This document shows, in pieces, positions 1 through 7,588 of a stretch of DNA of 8,940 bases (its first letter is position 1; each line of letters opens with the position of its first letter). The position numbers were made by a program, and so were the translations under genes. Location of the stretch: assembly GCA_023389135.1 (NCBI GenBank), contig JAEWEX010000479.1, positions 1 to 8,940 of the forward strand, given 5' to 3'. The DNA comes from Pseudomonadota bacterium (lineage in GTDB: Bacteria > Pseudomonadota > Alphaproteobacteria > Rhizobiales > Methylopilaceae). The notes under the pieces are model-generated. The model saw nothing but the letters and a program-made list of their open reading frames with translations. It did not search any database and was not told where the DNA came from.

Positions 1-213
1 GGTCAGCGCCATCAGGGCGGCGAGCTCGGGATGGGCGTCGTCGGCAGCTGCGGCCCAGCCCGCGCGGGCGATCGCCGCGACCCGCGCCTCGGGATCGCGG
101 TGGCCGTCCAGACAGGCGGCGTCGAAGGCGTCGAGCCGCGCGTCGCCGGAGCCCGCGGCCAGCGCCGGCGCGGCCGCGAGCATCGCCACAACGGTCGCCG
201 CGAGTGCGCGCAT
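1..213 (-). CDS. Exported hypothetical protein, N-terminal part (truncated by window edge)
   Basis: An open frame starts at the ATG at 213-211 and runs without a stop to base 1, giving 71 residues. Its start overlaps the sucC stop by one base (TGATG), so it is probably translated by coupling at the end of the mdh-sucC operon. Residues 1-19 look like a Sec signal peptide: Arg2, a hydrophobic Ala/Val/Leu core, and an Ala-x-Ala cleavage site near residue 19. The mature part begins with Gly/Ser/Asp and holds one Cys (residue 34) in [15 protein letters not shown], followed by an Ala-rich helical stretch with a Gly-Trp. I infer a small periplasmic protein. I do not recognise the family with certainty. 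Many alphaproteobacterial hypothetical proteins share the pattern of signal peptide, early Cys and Gly-Trp. The codon bias (G/C at third positions) matches the neighbours, which supports a real gene. Confidence 0.68.
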   Translation of the reverse strand, partial: MRALAATVVAMLAAAPALAAGSGDARLDAFDAACLDGHRDPEARVAAIARAGWAAAADDAHPELAALMALT

Positions 214-1409
214 CAGCCAGCCCTGACGGCCTGCACGATCTTCTTGGCCGCGTCGTCGAGATCGTCGGCCGAGATGACGTTGAGGCCTGACTGGCCGATG
301 ATCTTCTTGCCGAGCTCGACGTTGGTGCCCTCGAGGCGCACCACCAGCGGCACCTTGAGGCCGACCTCCTTGACCGCGGCGATCACGCCCTCGGCGATCA
401 CGTCGCAGCGCATGATGCCGCCGAAGATGTTGACCAGGATGCCCTTCACGGCAGGGTCGGCGGTGATGATCTTGAACGCCGCGGTGACCTTCTCCTTGGA
501 GGCGCCGCCGCCGACGACCAGGAAGTTCGCCGGCTCCTCGCCGTAGAGCTTGATGATGTCCATGGTGGCCATGGCGAGGCCGGCGCCGTTGACCATGCAG
601 CCGATGGTGCCGTCCAGCGCGATGTAGGACAGGTCGTACTTGGACGCCTCGATCTCCTTGGCGTCCTCCTCCGTCTCGTCGCGCAGCTCGACCAGGTCCG
701 GGTGGCGGTAGAGCGCGTTGCTGTCGAACGACACCTTGGCGTCAAGGCACTTCAGCTCGCCCTGCTTGGTGACGATCAGCGGATTGATCTCAAGCATGGC
801 CATGTCGGTGCCGGTGAAGGCGCCGTAGAGCGTCTCCACCAGCTTCCCGGCCTGCTTGGCGAGATCGCCGGTGAGACCCAGGGTGCGGGCGACGGTGCGG
901 CCGTGGTGAGGCATGACGCCGGTGGCGGGATCGATGGAGAAGGTCTTGATCTTCTCGGGGGTGGAGTGCGCCACCTCCTCGATGTCCATGCCGCCCTCGG
1001 TGGACACCACGAAGGAGACCCGGCTGGTGACGCGATCGACCAGGGCGGAGAGGTAGAACTCCTTCTCGATGTCGGAGCCGTCCTCGATGTAGAGCCGGTT
1101 GACCTGCTTGCCGGCCGCGCCGGTCTGGATCGTCACCAGGGTGTTGCCCAGCATCTGGCGGGCGAACTCGCCCACCTCCTCGACCGAGCGGGCGAGGCGC
1201 ACGCCGCCCTTCTCGCCCGCGGCGGCCTCCTTGAACCTGCCCTTGCCGCGGCCGCCGGCATGGATCTGGGACTTGACCACCCAGAGCGGCCCGCCCAGCT
1301 CGCGCGCGGCGTTCTCGGCCTCGTCGGCGTTGAACACGGCGACGCCGCGCGACACCGGCGCGCCGAAGCCCTTCAGCACCGCCTTCGCCTGATATTCATG
1401 GATGTTCAT
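213..1409 (-). CDS. sucC: Succinate-CoA ligase (ADP-forming) subunit beta
   Basis: This is the beta subunit of succinyl-CoA synthetase, a cytoplasmic TCA-cycle enzyme. With the alpha subunit SucD it converts succinyl-CoA, ADP/GDP and phosphate to succinate, CoA and ATP/GTP. The 398 residues are full family length. The protein opens with MNIHEYQAK, the canonical N terminus, followed by an ATP-grasp fold with the nucleotide-binding stretch [12 protein letters not shown] (46-57). The metal-binding EINPL (207-211) and LDAK (222-225) come next. The C-terminal CoA-ligase domain carries [18 protein letters not shown] (267-284), [12 protein letters not shown] (330-341) and RLEGTN (358-363). The start is fixed by this conserved N terminus. 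A weak ribosome-binding site (GGGAT) lies about 6 nt upstream. The gene lies 83 nt downstream of mdh in the same direction. The next gene starts within its stop codon and is not sucD, which is the usual follower. Confidence 0.98.
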   Translation of the reverse strand: MNIHEYQAKAVLKGFGAPVSRGVAVFNADEAENAARELGGPLWVVKSQIHAGGRGKGRFKEAAAGEKGGVRLARSVEEVGEFARQMLGNTLVTIQTGAAGKQVNRLYIEDGSDIEKEFYLSALVDRVTSRVSFVVSTEGGMDIEEVAHSTPEKIKTFSIDPATGVMPHHGRTVARTLGLTGDLAKQAGKLVETLYGAFTGTDMAMLEINPLIVTKQGELKCLDAKVSFDSNALYRHPDLVELRDETEEDAKEIEASKYDLSYIALDGTIGCMVNGAGLAMATMDIIKLYGEEPANFLVVGGGASKEKVTAAFKIITADPAVKGILVNIFGGIMRCDVIAEGVIAAVKEVGLKVPLVVRLEGTNVELGKKIIGQSGLNVISADDLDDAAKKIVQAVRAG

Positions 1410-1461
1410 GTCGATCCCGTACCGGTTCGTCGCGGGGCTCGCGGCTGCCCGCCATGCGAAA

Positions 1462-1483
1462 GCGGCGGCCCCGGGGCCGCCGC
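1462..1483 (-). promoter_or_regulatory. Perfect GC palindrome (hairpin) between mdh and sucC
   Basis: The 11 bases GCGGCGGCCCC are followed at once by their exact reverse complement. In the mdh-sucC transcript this gives at least a 9-bp all-GC stem with a CCGG loop, starting about 10 nt after the mdh stop. The bases that follow on the transcript read TTTCGC, too short a T-run for a strong intrinsic terminator. I infer a partial terminator, or a 3'-end stabilising or processing element that lets mdh and sucC accumulate to different levels. Confidence 0.55.
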
Positions 1484-1492
1484 AGGGAAGTC

Positions 1493-2549
<1,057 letters not shown>

Positions 2550-2643
2550 GTCATCCGTCCCGCATGGCCGGCGGTTTTTGGCCGAATGGACGGAATCCGC
2601 AGGTGGAATAGGGCCGTGGCGACCGGCCGACATGTGGTGGACC

Positions 2644-2656
2644 GGCCGCAGCGGCC
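2644..2656 (-). terminator. Short inverted repeat after the ftsY-operon methyltransferase (weak terminator candidate)
   Basis: GGCCGC and GCGGCC are separated by one base, starting 4 nt past the methyltransferase stop on the transcript. It could form a small GC hairpin. No T-run follows, so it is not a standard intrinsic terminator. Rho-dependent ending or read-through into mdh-sucC is possible. Confidence 0.25.
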
Positions 2657-2660
2657 CCTC

Positions 2661-3299
2661 TCAATCGCCGGCCGGCGCGGCGCCGTCCTTGCGCGCAGAC
2701 ACCCACAGGAAGCGCACGCAGGCGCCGTCCTCGTCATGGGCCTCGATGCGCGCCTCGATCAGGTCGAGGCCCGCGGCGCGGATCAGGGCCAGATTGTCCT
2801 GCGCGCCGAACTGGCTGAAGAACATCGGTGCGCCCAGCCAGCCCTGCTCGACGGCGCCGGGCGCATCCTCCGCCCCGAAGCTGGCCACGAACACCCCGCC
2901 GGGCTTCAGCCACCGCACGATGCGGGCAATCAGTTCCGCATGGTCCTCGCGCGGCAGGTGGGCGATGGCGAAGAAGGCGCAGACAGCGTCGAATGAACCG
3001 TCGGCAAGGTCTGCCGCCAGAACGTCGCCGCACAGAAACGTGGCCTCGGGCACGCTGCTGCGGGCCAGTTCCACCTGTCGCGGGGAGATGTCGATGCCTG
3101 TGACATGCGCGATCTGCGACAGCCGTCGCGCCACCGGAATGCCGGCGCCGCAGCCGATGTCGAGCACGGCGCCGCCCCGTGGCAGCAGCGCGGCCAGCCG
3201 TTCGAGCCAGGCCAGCCGCACCGGATCGCCCTCGCTCCAGCCGAGATAGCGCTCGGCGATGCGATCGTAGCCGTCCGCGACCACGCGCCTGGGGTCCAC
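2661..3299 (-). CDS. Class I SAM-dependent methyltransferase, substrate unknown
   Basis: The 212-residue protein is a stand-alone Rossmann-like methyltransferase of the UbiE/Methyltransf_11/25 type. Motif I is VLDIGCGAG (45-53). The SAM-ribose acidic residue is Asp70 in TGIDIS, motif II includes GD at 91-92, and FDAV (103-106) and LKPGG (131-135) mark the later strands. Nothing visible identifies the acceptor molecule; small-molecule and protein targets are both possible. The start is GTG at 3299. A GGAG ribosome-binding site overlaps the ftsY stop region, and only 3 nt separate the ftsY stop from this GTG, so translation is probably coupled to ftsY. This gene closes the dapF-mtaB-ftsY operon. 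Its position does not by itself indicate a role in protein targeting. Confidence 0.9.
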   Translation of the reverse strand: MDPRRVVADGYDRIAERYLGWSEGDPVRLAWLERLAALLPRGGAVLDIGCGAGIPVARRLSQIAHVTGIDISPRQVELARSSVPEATFLCGDVLAADLADGSFDAVCAFFAIAHLPREDHAELIARIVRWLKPGGVFVASFGAEDAPGAVEQGWLGAPMFFSQFGAQDNLALIRAAGLDLIEARIEAHDEDGACVRFLWVSARKDGAAPAGD

Positions 3300-3303
3300 G
3301 CTC

Positions 3304-4233
3304 CTACTCCAGCCCCACCAGCGCCCGCGCGAAATCGCGCGCGTCGAATGGCTCCAGGTCGTCGATGCCCTCGCCGACCCCGATGAAATGGATGGGCAGG
3401 CCGGATTTCTGCGCGACCGCGACCAGAATGCCGCCGCGGGCGGTGCCGTCGAGCTTCGTCATCACGAGGCCGGTGACGCCGGCAGTTTTCCGGAAAGCCT
3501 CGACCTGGCCGATGGCGTTCTGGCCGGTGGTCGCATCCAGCACCAGCAGACAGGCATGGGGCGCGGCCGGGTCGTGGCGGGCGAGCACGCGCCGGATCTT
3601 CTCCAGTTCCGCCATCAGAACCGCCTTGTTCTGGAGCCGGCCGGCGGTGTCGATCAGCAGCACCTCGACGCCGGCGGCCCGGGCCTGCTCCATGGCCTCG
3701 TATGCCAGCGCCGCCGAATCCGCGCCGGTCTCCTTGGTGACCACGGGAACGCCGTTGCGCTGGCCCCACACGGCAAGCTGCTCCACCGCCGCGGCGCGGA
3801 ACGTGTCGCCGGCGGCCAGCATCACGGAGCGGCCCTCGGCCTTCAGCTTGGAGGCGAGCTTGCCGATGGTGGTGGTCTTGCCCGAGCCGTTGACGCCCAC
3901 CATCAGCACGACGAAGGGTCGCGCCGGCCCGATCTGCAGCGGCCGGGCGGAAGGGGCAAGCGCCTTCTCAACCTCGCCGGCCACCACACCGCGGACGCCG
4001 GCATCGTCGAGGTTCTTCTCCACGCGCCGGCGGCCGACCTCCTCGGTGATGCGCATGGCGGTGTAGAGGCCAAGATCGGCCTGGATCAGGATATCCTCCA
4101 GCTCGTCCAGCGTGGCGGCGTCGAGCTTCTGCTTGGTGAACAGGTCGGCGATGCCGCGGCCCAGCGCGCCGGAGGTGCGCGACAGCCCGTCGCGCAGCCG
4201 CGCCAGCCAGGAGCGCGCCGGCGCCTCGCTCAT
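3304..4233 (-). CDS. ftsY: Signal recognition particle receptor FtsY
   Basis: FtsY is the membrane-associated SRP GTPase that docks ribosome-nascent-chain-Ffh complexes at the SecYEG translocon. The 309 residues comprise an N-domain four-helix bundle (about 1-90) and the GTPase G domain. The G domain shows the P-loop GVNGSGKT (113-120), the SRP-specific insertion-box start DTFRAAAVEQL (143-153), DTAGR (195-199), TKLDGTARGG (259-268) and GVGE (285-288), then the closing DDLEPFDA. It lacks the long acidic A domain found in enterobacterial FtsY, which is normal for compact alphaproteobacterial forms. The amphipathic N terminus (SWLARLRDGL) is likely to contact the membrane. Its ATG overlaps the mtaB stop by 4 nt (ATGA). 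Its partner GTPase Ffh is encoded divergently about 4 kb away. Confidence 0.98.
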   Translation of the reverse strand: MSEAPARSWLARLRDGLSRTSGALGRGIADLFTKQKLDAATLDELEDILIQADLGLYTAMRITEEVGRRRVEKNLDDAGVRGVVAGEVEKALAPSARPLQIGPARPFVVLMVGVNGSGKTTTIGKLASKLKAEGRSVMLAAGDTFRAAAVEQLAVWGQRNGVPVVTKETGADSAALAYEAMEQARAAGVEVLLIDTAGRLQNKAVLMAELEKIRRVLARHDPAAPHACLLVLDATTGQNAIGQVEAFRKTAGVTGLVMTKLDGTARGGILVAVAQKSGLPIHFIGVGEGIDDLEPFDARDFARALVGLE

Positions 4234-5462
4234 GCCGCCACCAGCCGGCGGCCGTCATGCCCCGCGATGGCGACGGACGCGATCTCGCCCACCGCCGCCG
4301 GCCGCGCCAGCCGCACCGCGGTAAAGCCCTCGGTGCGGCCGATCCCGCCGCGCTCCACCAGAACGGGGCGGAGCTGCCCGATCTCTCCGGCGAGATGCCG
4401 CCTGAGCGCCGCTTCCCCGCGGGCGCGCAGCCGCGCTGCACGCTCGCGGACCAGCGGCGCCGCGAGCGCAGGCATGCGCGCGGCCGGCGTGCCGGGTCGG
4501 GGCGAGAACGGGAAGACGTGGAGATGCGTCAGCCCGCAGGCGTCCACAATGTCCAGGCTCGACCGGAACGCCGCCTCGGTCTCGGTCGGGAAGCCCGCGA
4601 TCAGGTCCGCCCCGAGCACCATGTCCGGCCGCAGCCGCCTGATGGCGGCGCAGAAGCGGACCGCGTCGGCGGCCAGGTGACGGCGCTTCATGCGTTTCAG
4701 GATCAGGTCGTCACCATGCTGCAGCGAGATGTGGAGATGAGGCATCAGCCGTGGCTCCTCGGCAAGCGCGGCCAGAAGCTCGGCGTCGGCCTCAACGGCG
4801 TCGATGGACGACAGCCGCAGCCGTGGCAGGTCCGGGACCAGCCTCAGCAAGGTGCGCACCAGCCGCCCGAGCGGTGGCCGGCCCGGCAGATCCGCGCCGT
4901 AGCTGGTCAGGTCGACGCCGGTCAGCACGACCTCGCGGATGCCGCTGTCCGCGATGCGGCGGACCTGGTCGACCACCGCTCCCATGGGAACCGAGCGCGA
5001 GGGCCCGCGGCCATAGGGGATGATGCAGAAGGTGCAGCGGTGGTCGCAGCCGTTCTGGACCTCGACAAAGGCGCGCGCCCGGTCGGCGAGCCCGTCCACC
5101 AGATGCGCCGCGGTCTCGCGCAGGGTCATGATGTCGGACACCATCATGCGCGGCGCGCCGGGCGCCCAGCTTTCGGGCCGCGCCTTGTCCGCATTGCCGA
5201 CCACACGATCGACCTCGCGCATGGCGGCGAACCGGCCGGGCTCCACCTGGGCGGCACAGCCGGTGACCTCGATCTCGATGCCCGGACGCTCGCGCCGGAG
5301 CCTGCGGATCGCCTGCTCGGCCTTGCGGGTGGCCTCCTCCGTGACGGCGCAGGTGTTGACCACGACCAGGCCGGTGCGGCCAGCGGCCAGTGCGGCGCGG
5401 CGCACCGCCTCGGATTCGTAGGCGTTGAGCCGGCAGCCGAAGGTTACGACCTCCACGGTCAC
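4230..5462 (-). CDS. mtaB: tRNA (t6A37) methylthiotransferase MtaB
   Basis: MtaB is a radical-SAM enzyme that adds a methylthio group to t6A at position 37 of ANN-decoding tRNAs, giving ms2t6A (the CDKAL1/YqeV group of the MiaB family). The 410-residue protein has three parts. The N-terminal UPF0004 domain carries cluster ligands Cys10 (FGCRLN), Cys38 (NTCAV) and Cys69 (TGCAAQ). The radical-SAM core has C139-xxx-C143-xx-C146 in NGCDHRCTFCIIPYGRG. A C-terminal TRAM-like segment follows (about 365-405). FGCRLNAYES and CIIPYGRG favour MtaB over MiaB or RimO. I chose the GTG at 5462, which overlaps the dapF stop by 4 nt (GTGA). A second GTG two codons on (5456) is possible. The gene end overlaps the ftsY start, so it is coupled on both sides. 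Confidence 0.95.
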   Translation of the reverse strand: MTVEVVTFGCRLNAYESEAVRRAALAAGRTGLVVVNTCAVTEEATRKAEQAIRRLRRERPGIEIEVTGCAAQVEPGRFAAMREVDRVVGNADKARPESWAPGAPRMMVSDIMTLRETAAHLVDGLADRARAFVEVQNGCDHRCTFCIIPYGRGPSRSVPMGAVVDQVRRIADSGIREVVLTGVDLTSYGADLPGRPPLGRLVRTLLRLVPDLPRLRLSSIDAVEADAELLAALAEEPRLMPHLHISLQHGDDLILKRMKRRHLAADAVRFCAAIRRLRPDMVLGADLIAGFPTETEAAFRSSLDIVDACGLTHLHVFPFSPRPGTPAARMPALAAPLVRERAARLRARGEAALRRHLAGEIGQLRPVLVERGGIGRTEGFTAVRLARPAAVGEIASVAIAGHDGRRLVAA

Positions 5463-6313
5463 GCCGCGGCCTCCGCGAATATCCCGGGGTCGAAGGTGGC
5501 GGCGTAGTCGTGCTCGACCGGACCGGTCATGAGGATGTGGTCGTCGGCGCGCCAGTGGATTACGAGATCGCCGCCGGGCAGGGTCACGGTGACCCGCCGG
5601 GCGGTGCGGCCGGTGCGCGCTCCGGCGACCGCGGCGGCGCAGGCGGCGGTGCCGCATGCGCGCGTCAGCCCCGCGCCGCGCTCCCAGACCCTGAGCGTCA
5701 TCGCATCACGCGACGTCACGCGGGCGAGCGAGATGTTGGCGCGCTCCGGAAACAGGGCGTGACGCTCCAGCGCCGGGCCGGCTTCGGCAAGATCGACCGC
5801 GGCAAGATCGTCCACCCAGAAGACGGCGTGCGGATTGCCGACATTGACCATGGTCGCGCTGCCGGGCAGGCCGGCGAAGCCGTGGGTCACCGGCACGGCC
5901 GCGGTATCGTCGACGGGCGTCGCGAGCGGGATGTCGGCCCAGCCGAAGCGGGGCTGCCCCATGTCCACGGTCACGGACAACGCGCCCTCGACCATTGCTT
6001 CCAGAGGGCCCGACGAGGTGGCGAGCCGGACCGTGTTGCGGCCGGTCTCGGCCGCAAGCACCCAGGCGACGCAGCGCGTGCCGTTGCCGCAGGAGGAGAC
6101 CTCCGAGCCGTCCCGGTTGTAGATGCGCATGAAAGCGTCGAGGTCGCCCGCGCCGTCGTGCAGCACCATCATCTGGTCGTAGGGGTGCGCTGAGGCGATC
6201 GCCCGCGCCTCGGCGGCCGAAACCGCGACGGCGGTGCCGCGCAGATCGAGGACGACGATCTCGTTGCCGAGGCCGTTCATCTTGAGAAAGGGGCGATTGG
6301 CGAGCGCGCTCAT
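5459..6313 (-). CDS. dapF: Diaminopimelate epimerase
   Basis: DapF interconverts LL- and meso-diaminopimelate in the cytoplasm. This is the penultimate step of lysine synthesis, and it also supplies the peptidoglycan cross-linking residue. The 284 residues match family length, with two pseudo-symmetric halves. The N terminus has KMNGLGNEIVVLD (11-23). The two catalytic cysteines are Cys75 in SSCGNGTRC and Cys220 in RACGTAAC. NRDGSE (66-71) and VGNPHAV (158-164) are also conserved. An AAGGG ribosome-binding site lies about 6 nt before the ATG, just downstream of a TATAAG-containing stretch. The gene is first in the dapF-mtaB-ftsY-methyltransferase chain, or second if the 38-codon frame upstream is real (61 nt away). 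Confidence 0.98.
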   Translation of the reverse strand: MSALANRPFLKMNGLGNEIVVLDLRGTAVAVSAAEARAIASAHPYDQMMVLHDGAGDLDAFMRIYNRDGSEVSSCGNGTRCVAWVLAAETGRNTVRLATSSGPLEAMVEGALSVTVDMGQPRFGWADIPLATPVDDTAAVPVTHGFAGLPGSATMVNVGNPHAVFWVDDLAAVDLAEAGPALERHALFPERANISLARVTSRDAMTLRVWERGAGLTRACGTAACAAAVAGARTGRTARRVTVTLPGGDLVIHWRADDHILMTGPVEHDYAATFDPGIFAEAAA

Positions 6314-6374
6314 GTCGCGCCCTTATATGGGCAAACCCGCCGGGGCCGCCAGCGCGTGATCCTGTGGCGGTCGC

Positions 6375-6491
6375 TCAGACCAGCGCCGCCAGCGCGTTAC
6401 CGCCCCATGTGGCGCCCAGCACCGCCAGCGCCGCCACTCCGATACGGGACGGCCAGTCGCGAAACAGAAGCGACAGGGTCGGAGGGGTCAT
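6375..6491 (-). CDS. Possible 38-residue single-pass membrane peptide
   Basis: The frame starts at the ATG at 6491-6489 and ends at a TGA at 6377-6375. The N-terminal half is MTPPTLSLLFRDWPSRIG. The second half is a hydrophobic Ala/Leu/Val/Gly stretch (about residues 17-38) long enough to cross the membrane once, with a Trp-Gly-Gly in the middle. An AGGA ribosome-binding site lies about 8 nt upstream. It points the same way as dapF and ends 61 nt before it. I do not recognise a family. The hydrophobic profile and ribosome-binding site argue for a real gene; the small size and GC-rich composition mean chance cannot be excluded. Confidence 0.42.
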   Translation of the reverse strand: MTPPTLSLLFRDWPSRIGVAALAVLGATWGGNALAALV

Positions 6492-6743
6492 CAAGCAATC
6501 CTCGCCTCGTGGATCCGGATTACCCGAGGAGACCCTGAGTTGGACCGATCGTCAACAAATAGTCCTTATATATCATAATGTTATAACGAGAACAGTTCCA
6601 GGGCGCCGGCCAAACAGGTGGTCCGCCAGCGGCTTGCCTCCAGCTGGTGGTCACTCCGGCAGGCTCGTCATGCGGGTGTGGAACGGGCTTCCTGTTCATC
6701 CAACATCAGGACGGCAAGCTGCGCCAAATCGCCATTGGGGCTG
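6492..6743. other. Intergenic stretch with an AT-rich island; no convincing gene
   Basis: This is the gap between the DUF1236-gene terminator and the 38-codon frame. Bases about 6555-6600 are strikingly AT-rich for this genome and contain the palindrome GTTATAAC (6580-6587). An imperfect inverted repeat, GTTGGAC and GTCAAC around CGATC, lies at about 6539-6556. The rest is ordinary GC content. Short frames exist on both strands, including a 59-codon minus-strand frame from 6699, but none has protein-like composition, a good ribosome-binding site or a recognisable motif. Confidence 0.6.
6572..6600 (-). promoter_or_regulatory. Candidate promoter for the small-peptide/dapF operon, with embedded palindrome
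   Basis: On the minus strand a -10-like TATGAT (6577-6572, five of six bases to consensus) lies 17 bases after a weak -35-like TGGAAC (6600-6595). The perfect 8-base palindrome GTTATAAC (6580-6587) is inside the spacer, where a repressor would block polymerase. The predicted start near 6565 would leave a leader of about 74 nt before the 38-codon frame. The AT-rich composition supports promoter function; the exact elements are inference. Confidence 0.32.
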
Positions 6744-6746
6744 GCG

Positions 6747-6776
6747 AAAAGCGACGGCCCGCCAATGGGCGGGCCG
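6747..6776 (-). terminator. Intrinsic terminator of the DUF1236 gene pair
   Basis: On the minus strand CGGCCCGCC and GGCGGGCCG form a perfect 9-bp stem around a CATT loop. The stem is followed within 4 nt by TTTT (6750-6747). It starts 23 nt past the stop of the gene ending at 6800. This is a textbook Rho-independent terminator, and it isolates the DUF1236 genes from the dapF operon. Confidence 0.85.
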
Positions 6777-6799
6777 CCTCCATTTGCACCTTCGCGAGA

Positions 6800-7492
6800 T
6801 CAAGCCGCGATGATGTAGACGATCTCGTAGCTGCCGGGATCCACGATCACGATGCGCCCGTCAGCCAGCACGAAATAGCGGTAGGAGCGATAGGCGGGAA
6901 CGATCTCCACCACGCGCGGCGGCAGCGGCCTGAGCTCGATGGTCTGCGGCACCGCGATGCCGACCGACACCGAGAAGTCCACGTCACGGACCGGCGCCAC
7001 ATTCACCGAGGTGATGGCCTGCCGGATGGTGGTGCGCTGTTCCACGGAGATGTCTATGTCCGTGGATGCGGCGGCCCGGCCCTCGCGATCGCGGTCGGGG
7101 CGCTCGGCGCGCTTGCCCCCGTCGCGGTCGGGACGGTCGCCCTCGGCGCGGTTGCGATCACGCTCGCCTTCACGGCGCTCGCCGGAAGCTGGCTCGCTGT
7201 CGCGACGCTCAGTATCCATGCCCGCGCGTCCCTGCCCGCCGGCCTTCGCACCGCCTGCGGGGGTCTGGACCTCGGCGCCGGCCGCACCGCCGCCTTTCGC
7301 GCCGCCCGGCCGCATCTCGGCGCCGCCCTGTGCGTTGGCGCCGCCGCGCATCTCGCCCGAGGGAGCAGCCTGTGCCGGGGCCGATGCATCCGGCACCCGC
7401 TTCTCGGGGGCCTGGGCCGATGCGACGCCGGTCCCCATGGCGAGGACAAGCGCTGCCGTTCCGCCCATGAGGGCGGACCTGATGGTGTTCAT
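6800..7492 (-). CDS. Exported DUF1236-domain protein with long charged linker
   Basis: The 230-residue protein has three parts. Residues 1-26 are a signal peptide (MNTIRSALMG, a hydrophobic core, then a cut after ASA). Residues 27-143 are low complexity: first Gly/Ala/Pro-rich, then a dense mixed-charge run of Arg, Asp and Glu (about 94-139). The C-terminal part (about 147-228) is a DUF1236 domain, with ISVEQRTTIRQAI, a VDFSVSVGIAVP segment and the hallmark YRSYRYFVLADGRIVIVDP ending. DUF1236 proteins are exported and of unknown function, common in Hyphomicrobiales. The start is set by the signal peptide and an AGGAG site 6 nt before the ATG; a longer frame to 7585 lacks both. A perfect inverted repeat sits just before the ribosome-binding site. 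It is downstream of a second DUF1236 gene with a 96-nt gap. It has no enzyme motif, and a structural or envelope role is only a guess. Confidence 0.88.
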   Translation of the reverse strand: MNTIRSALMGGTAALVLAMGTGVASAQAPEKRVPDASAPAQAAPSGEMRGGANAQGGAEMRPGGAKGGGAAGAEVQTPAGGAKAGGQGRAGMDTERRDSEPASGERREGERDRNRAEGDRPDRDGGKRAERPDRDREGRAAASTDIDISVEQRTTIRQAITSVNVAPVRDVDFSVSVGIAVPQTIELRPLPPRVVEIVPAYRSYRYFVLADGRIVIVDPGSYEIVYIIAA

Positions 7493-7505
7493 CTCATTCT
7501 CCTCT

Positions 7506-7522
7506 GATCCGTTCGACGGATC
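7506..7522 (-). promoter_or_regulatory. Inverted repeat immediately before the ribosome-binding site of the long DUF1236 gene
   Basis: GATCCGT and ACGGATC flank a 3-base spacer, a perfect 7+7 repeat. It abuts the AGAGGAG ribosome-binding site and ends 13 nt before the ATG. It could be a protein operator, or an mRNA hairpin that stabilises the 5' end or limits ribosome access after processing of a two-gene transcript. Confidence 0.4.
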
Positions 7523-7553
7523 GATAATCCGGGTTTGATTTCGGGCGCTGCTC

Positions 7554-7573
7554 GCCGGCGCATGAGCGCCGGC
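7554..7573 (-). terminator. Hairpin in the gap between the two DUF1236 genes
   Basis: GCCGGCGC and GCGCCGGC form a perfect 8-bp stem with a 4-base loop (TCAT on the transcript), 15 nt past the stop of the upstream DUF1236 gene. No T-run follows, so full termination is unlikely. A partial terminator or an mRNA 3'-end protector is the better reading. Confidence 0.4.
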
Positions 7574-7588
7574 CTCGCGCACCACGGC

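Noticed and set aside
2560..2579. Plus-strand CCGC/GCGG hairpin followed by TTTTT in the gap before mdh
   Set aside because: Only 4 bp of stem with a 7-base loop, and no plus-strand gene lies nearby. Both flanking genes are on the minus strand, where the T-run is absent.
3388..5507. Plus-strand frames of over 400 codons opposite ftsY, mtaB and dapF
   Set aside because: Antisense shadows of well-identified genes, with no domain signature or ribosome-binding site.
6668..6799. Protein-like minus-strand frame after the DUF1236 stop, including LAQLAVLMLDEQEARSTPA
   Set aside because: It has no usable start, runs through the intrinsic terminator, and is in frame with the stop of the upstream gene. 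It could be a degraded remnant, but chance is as likely.
6364..6813. 149-codon plus-strand frame across the intergenic region
   Set aside because: Composition is not protein-like, no ribosome-binding site or motif is visible, and it crosses the terminator and the reverse of the 38-codon frame.
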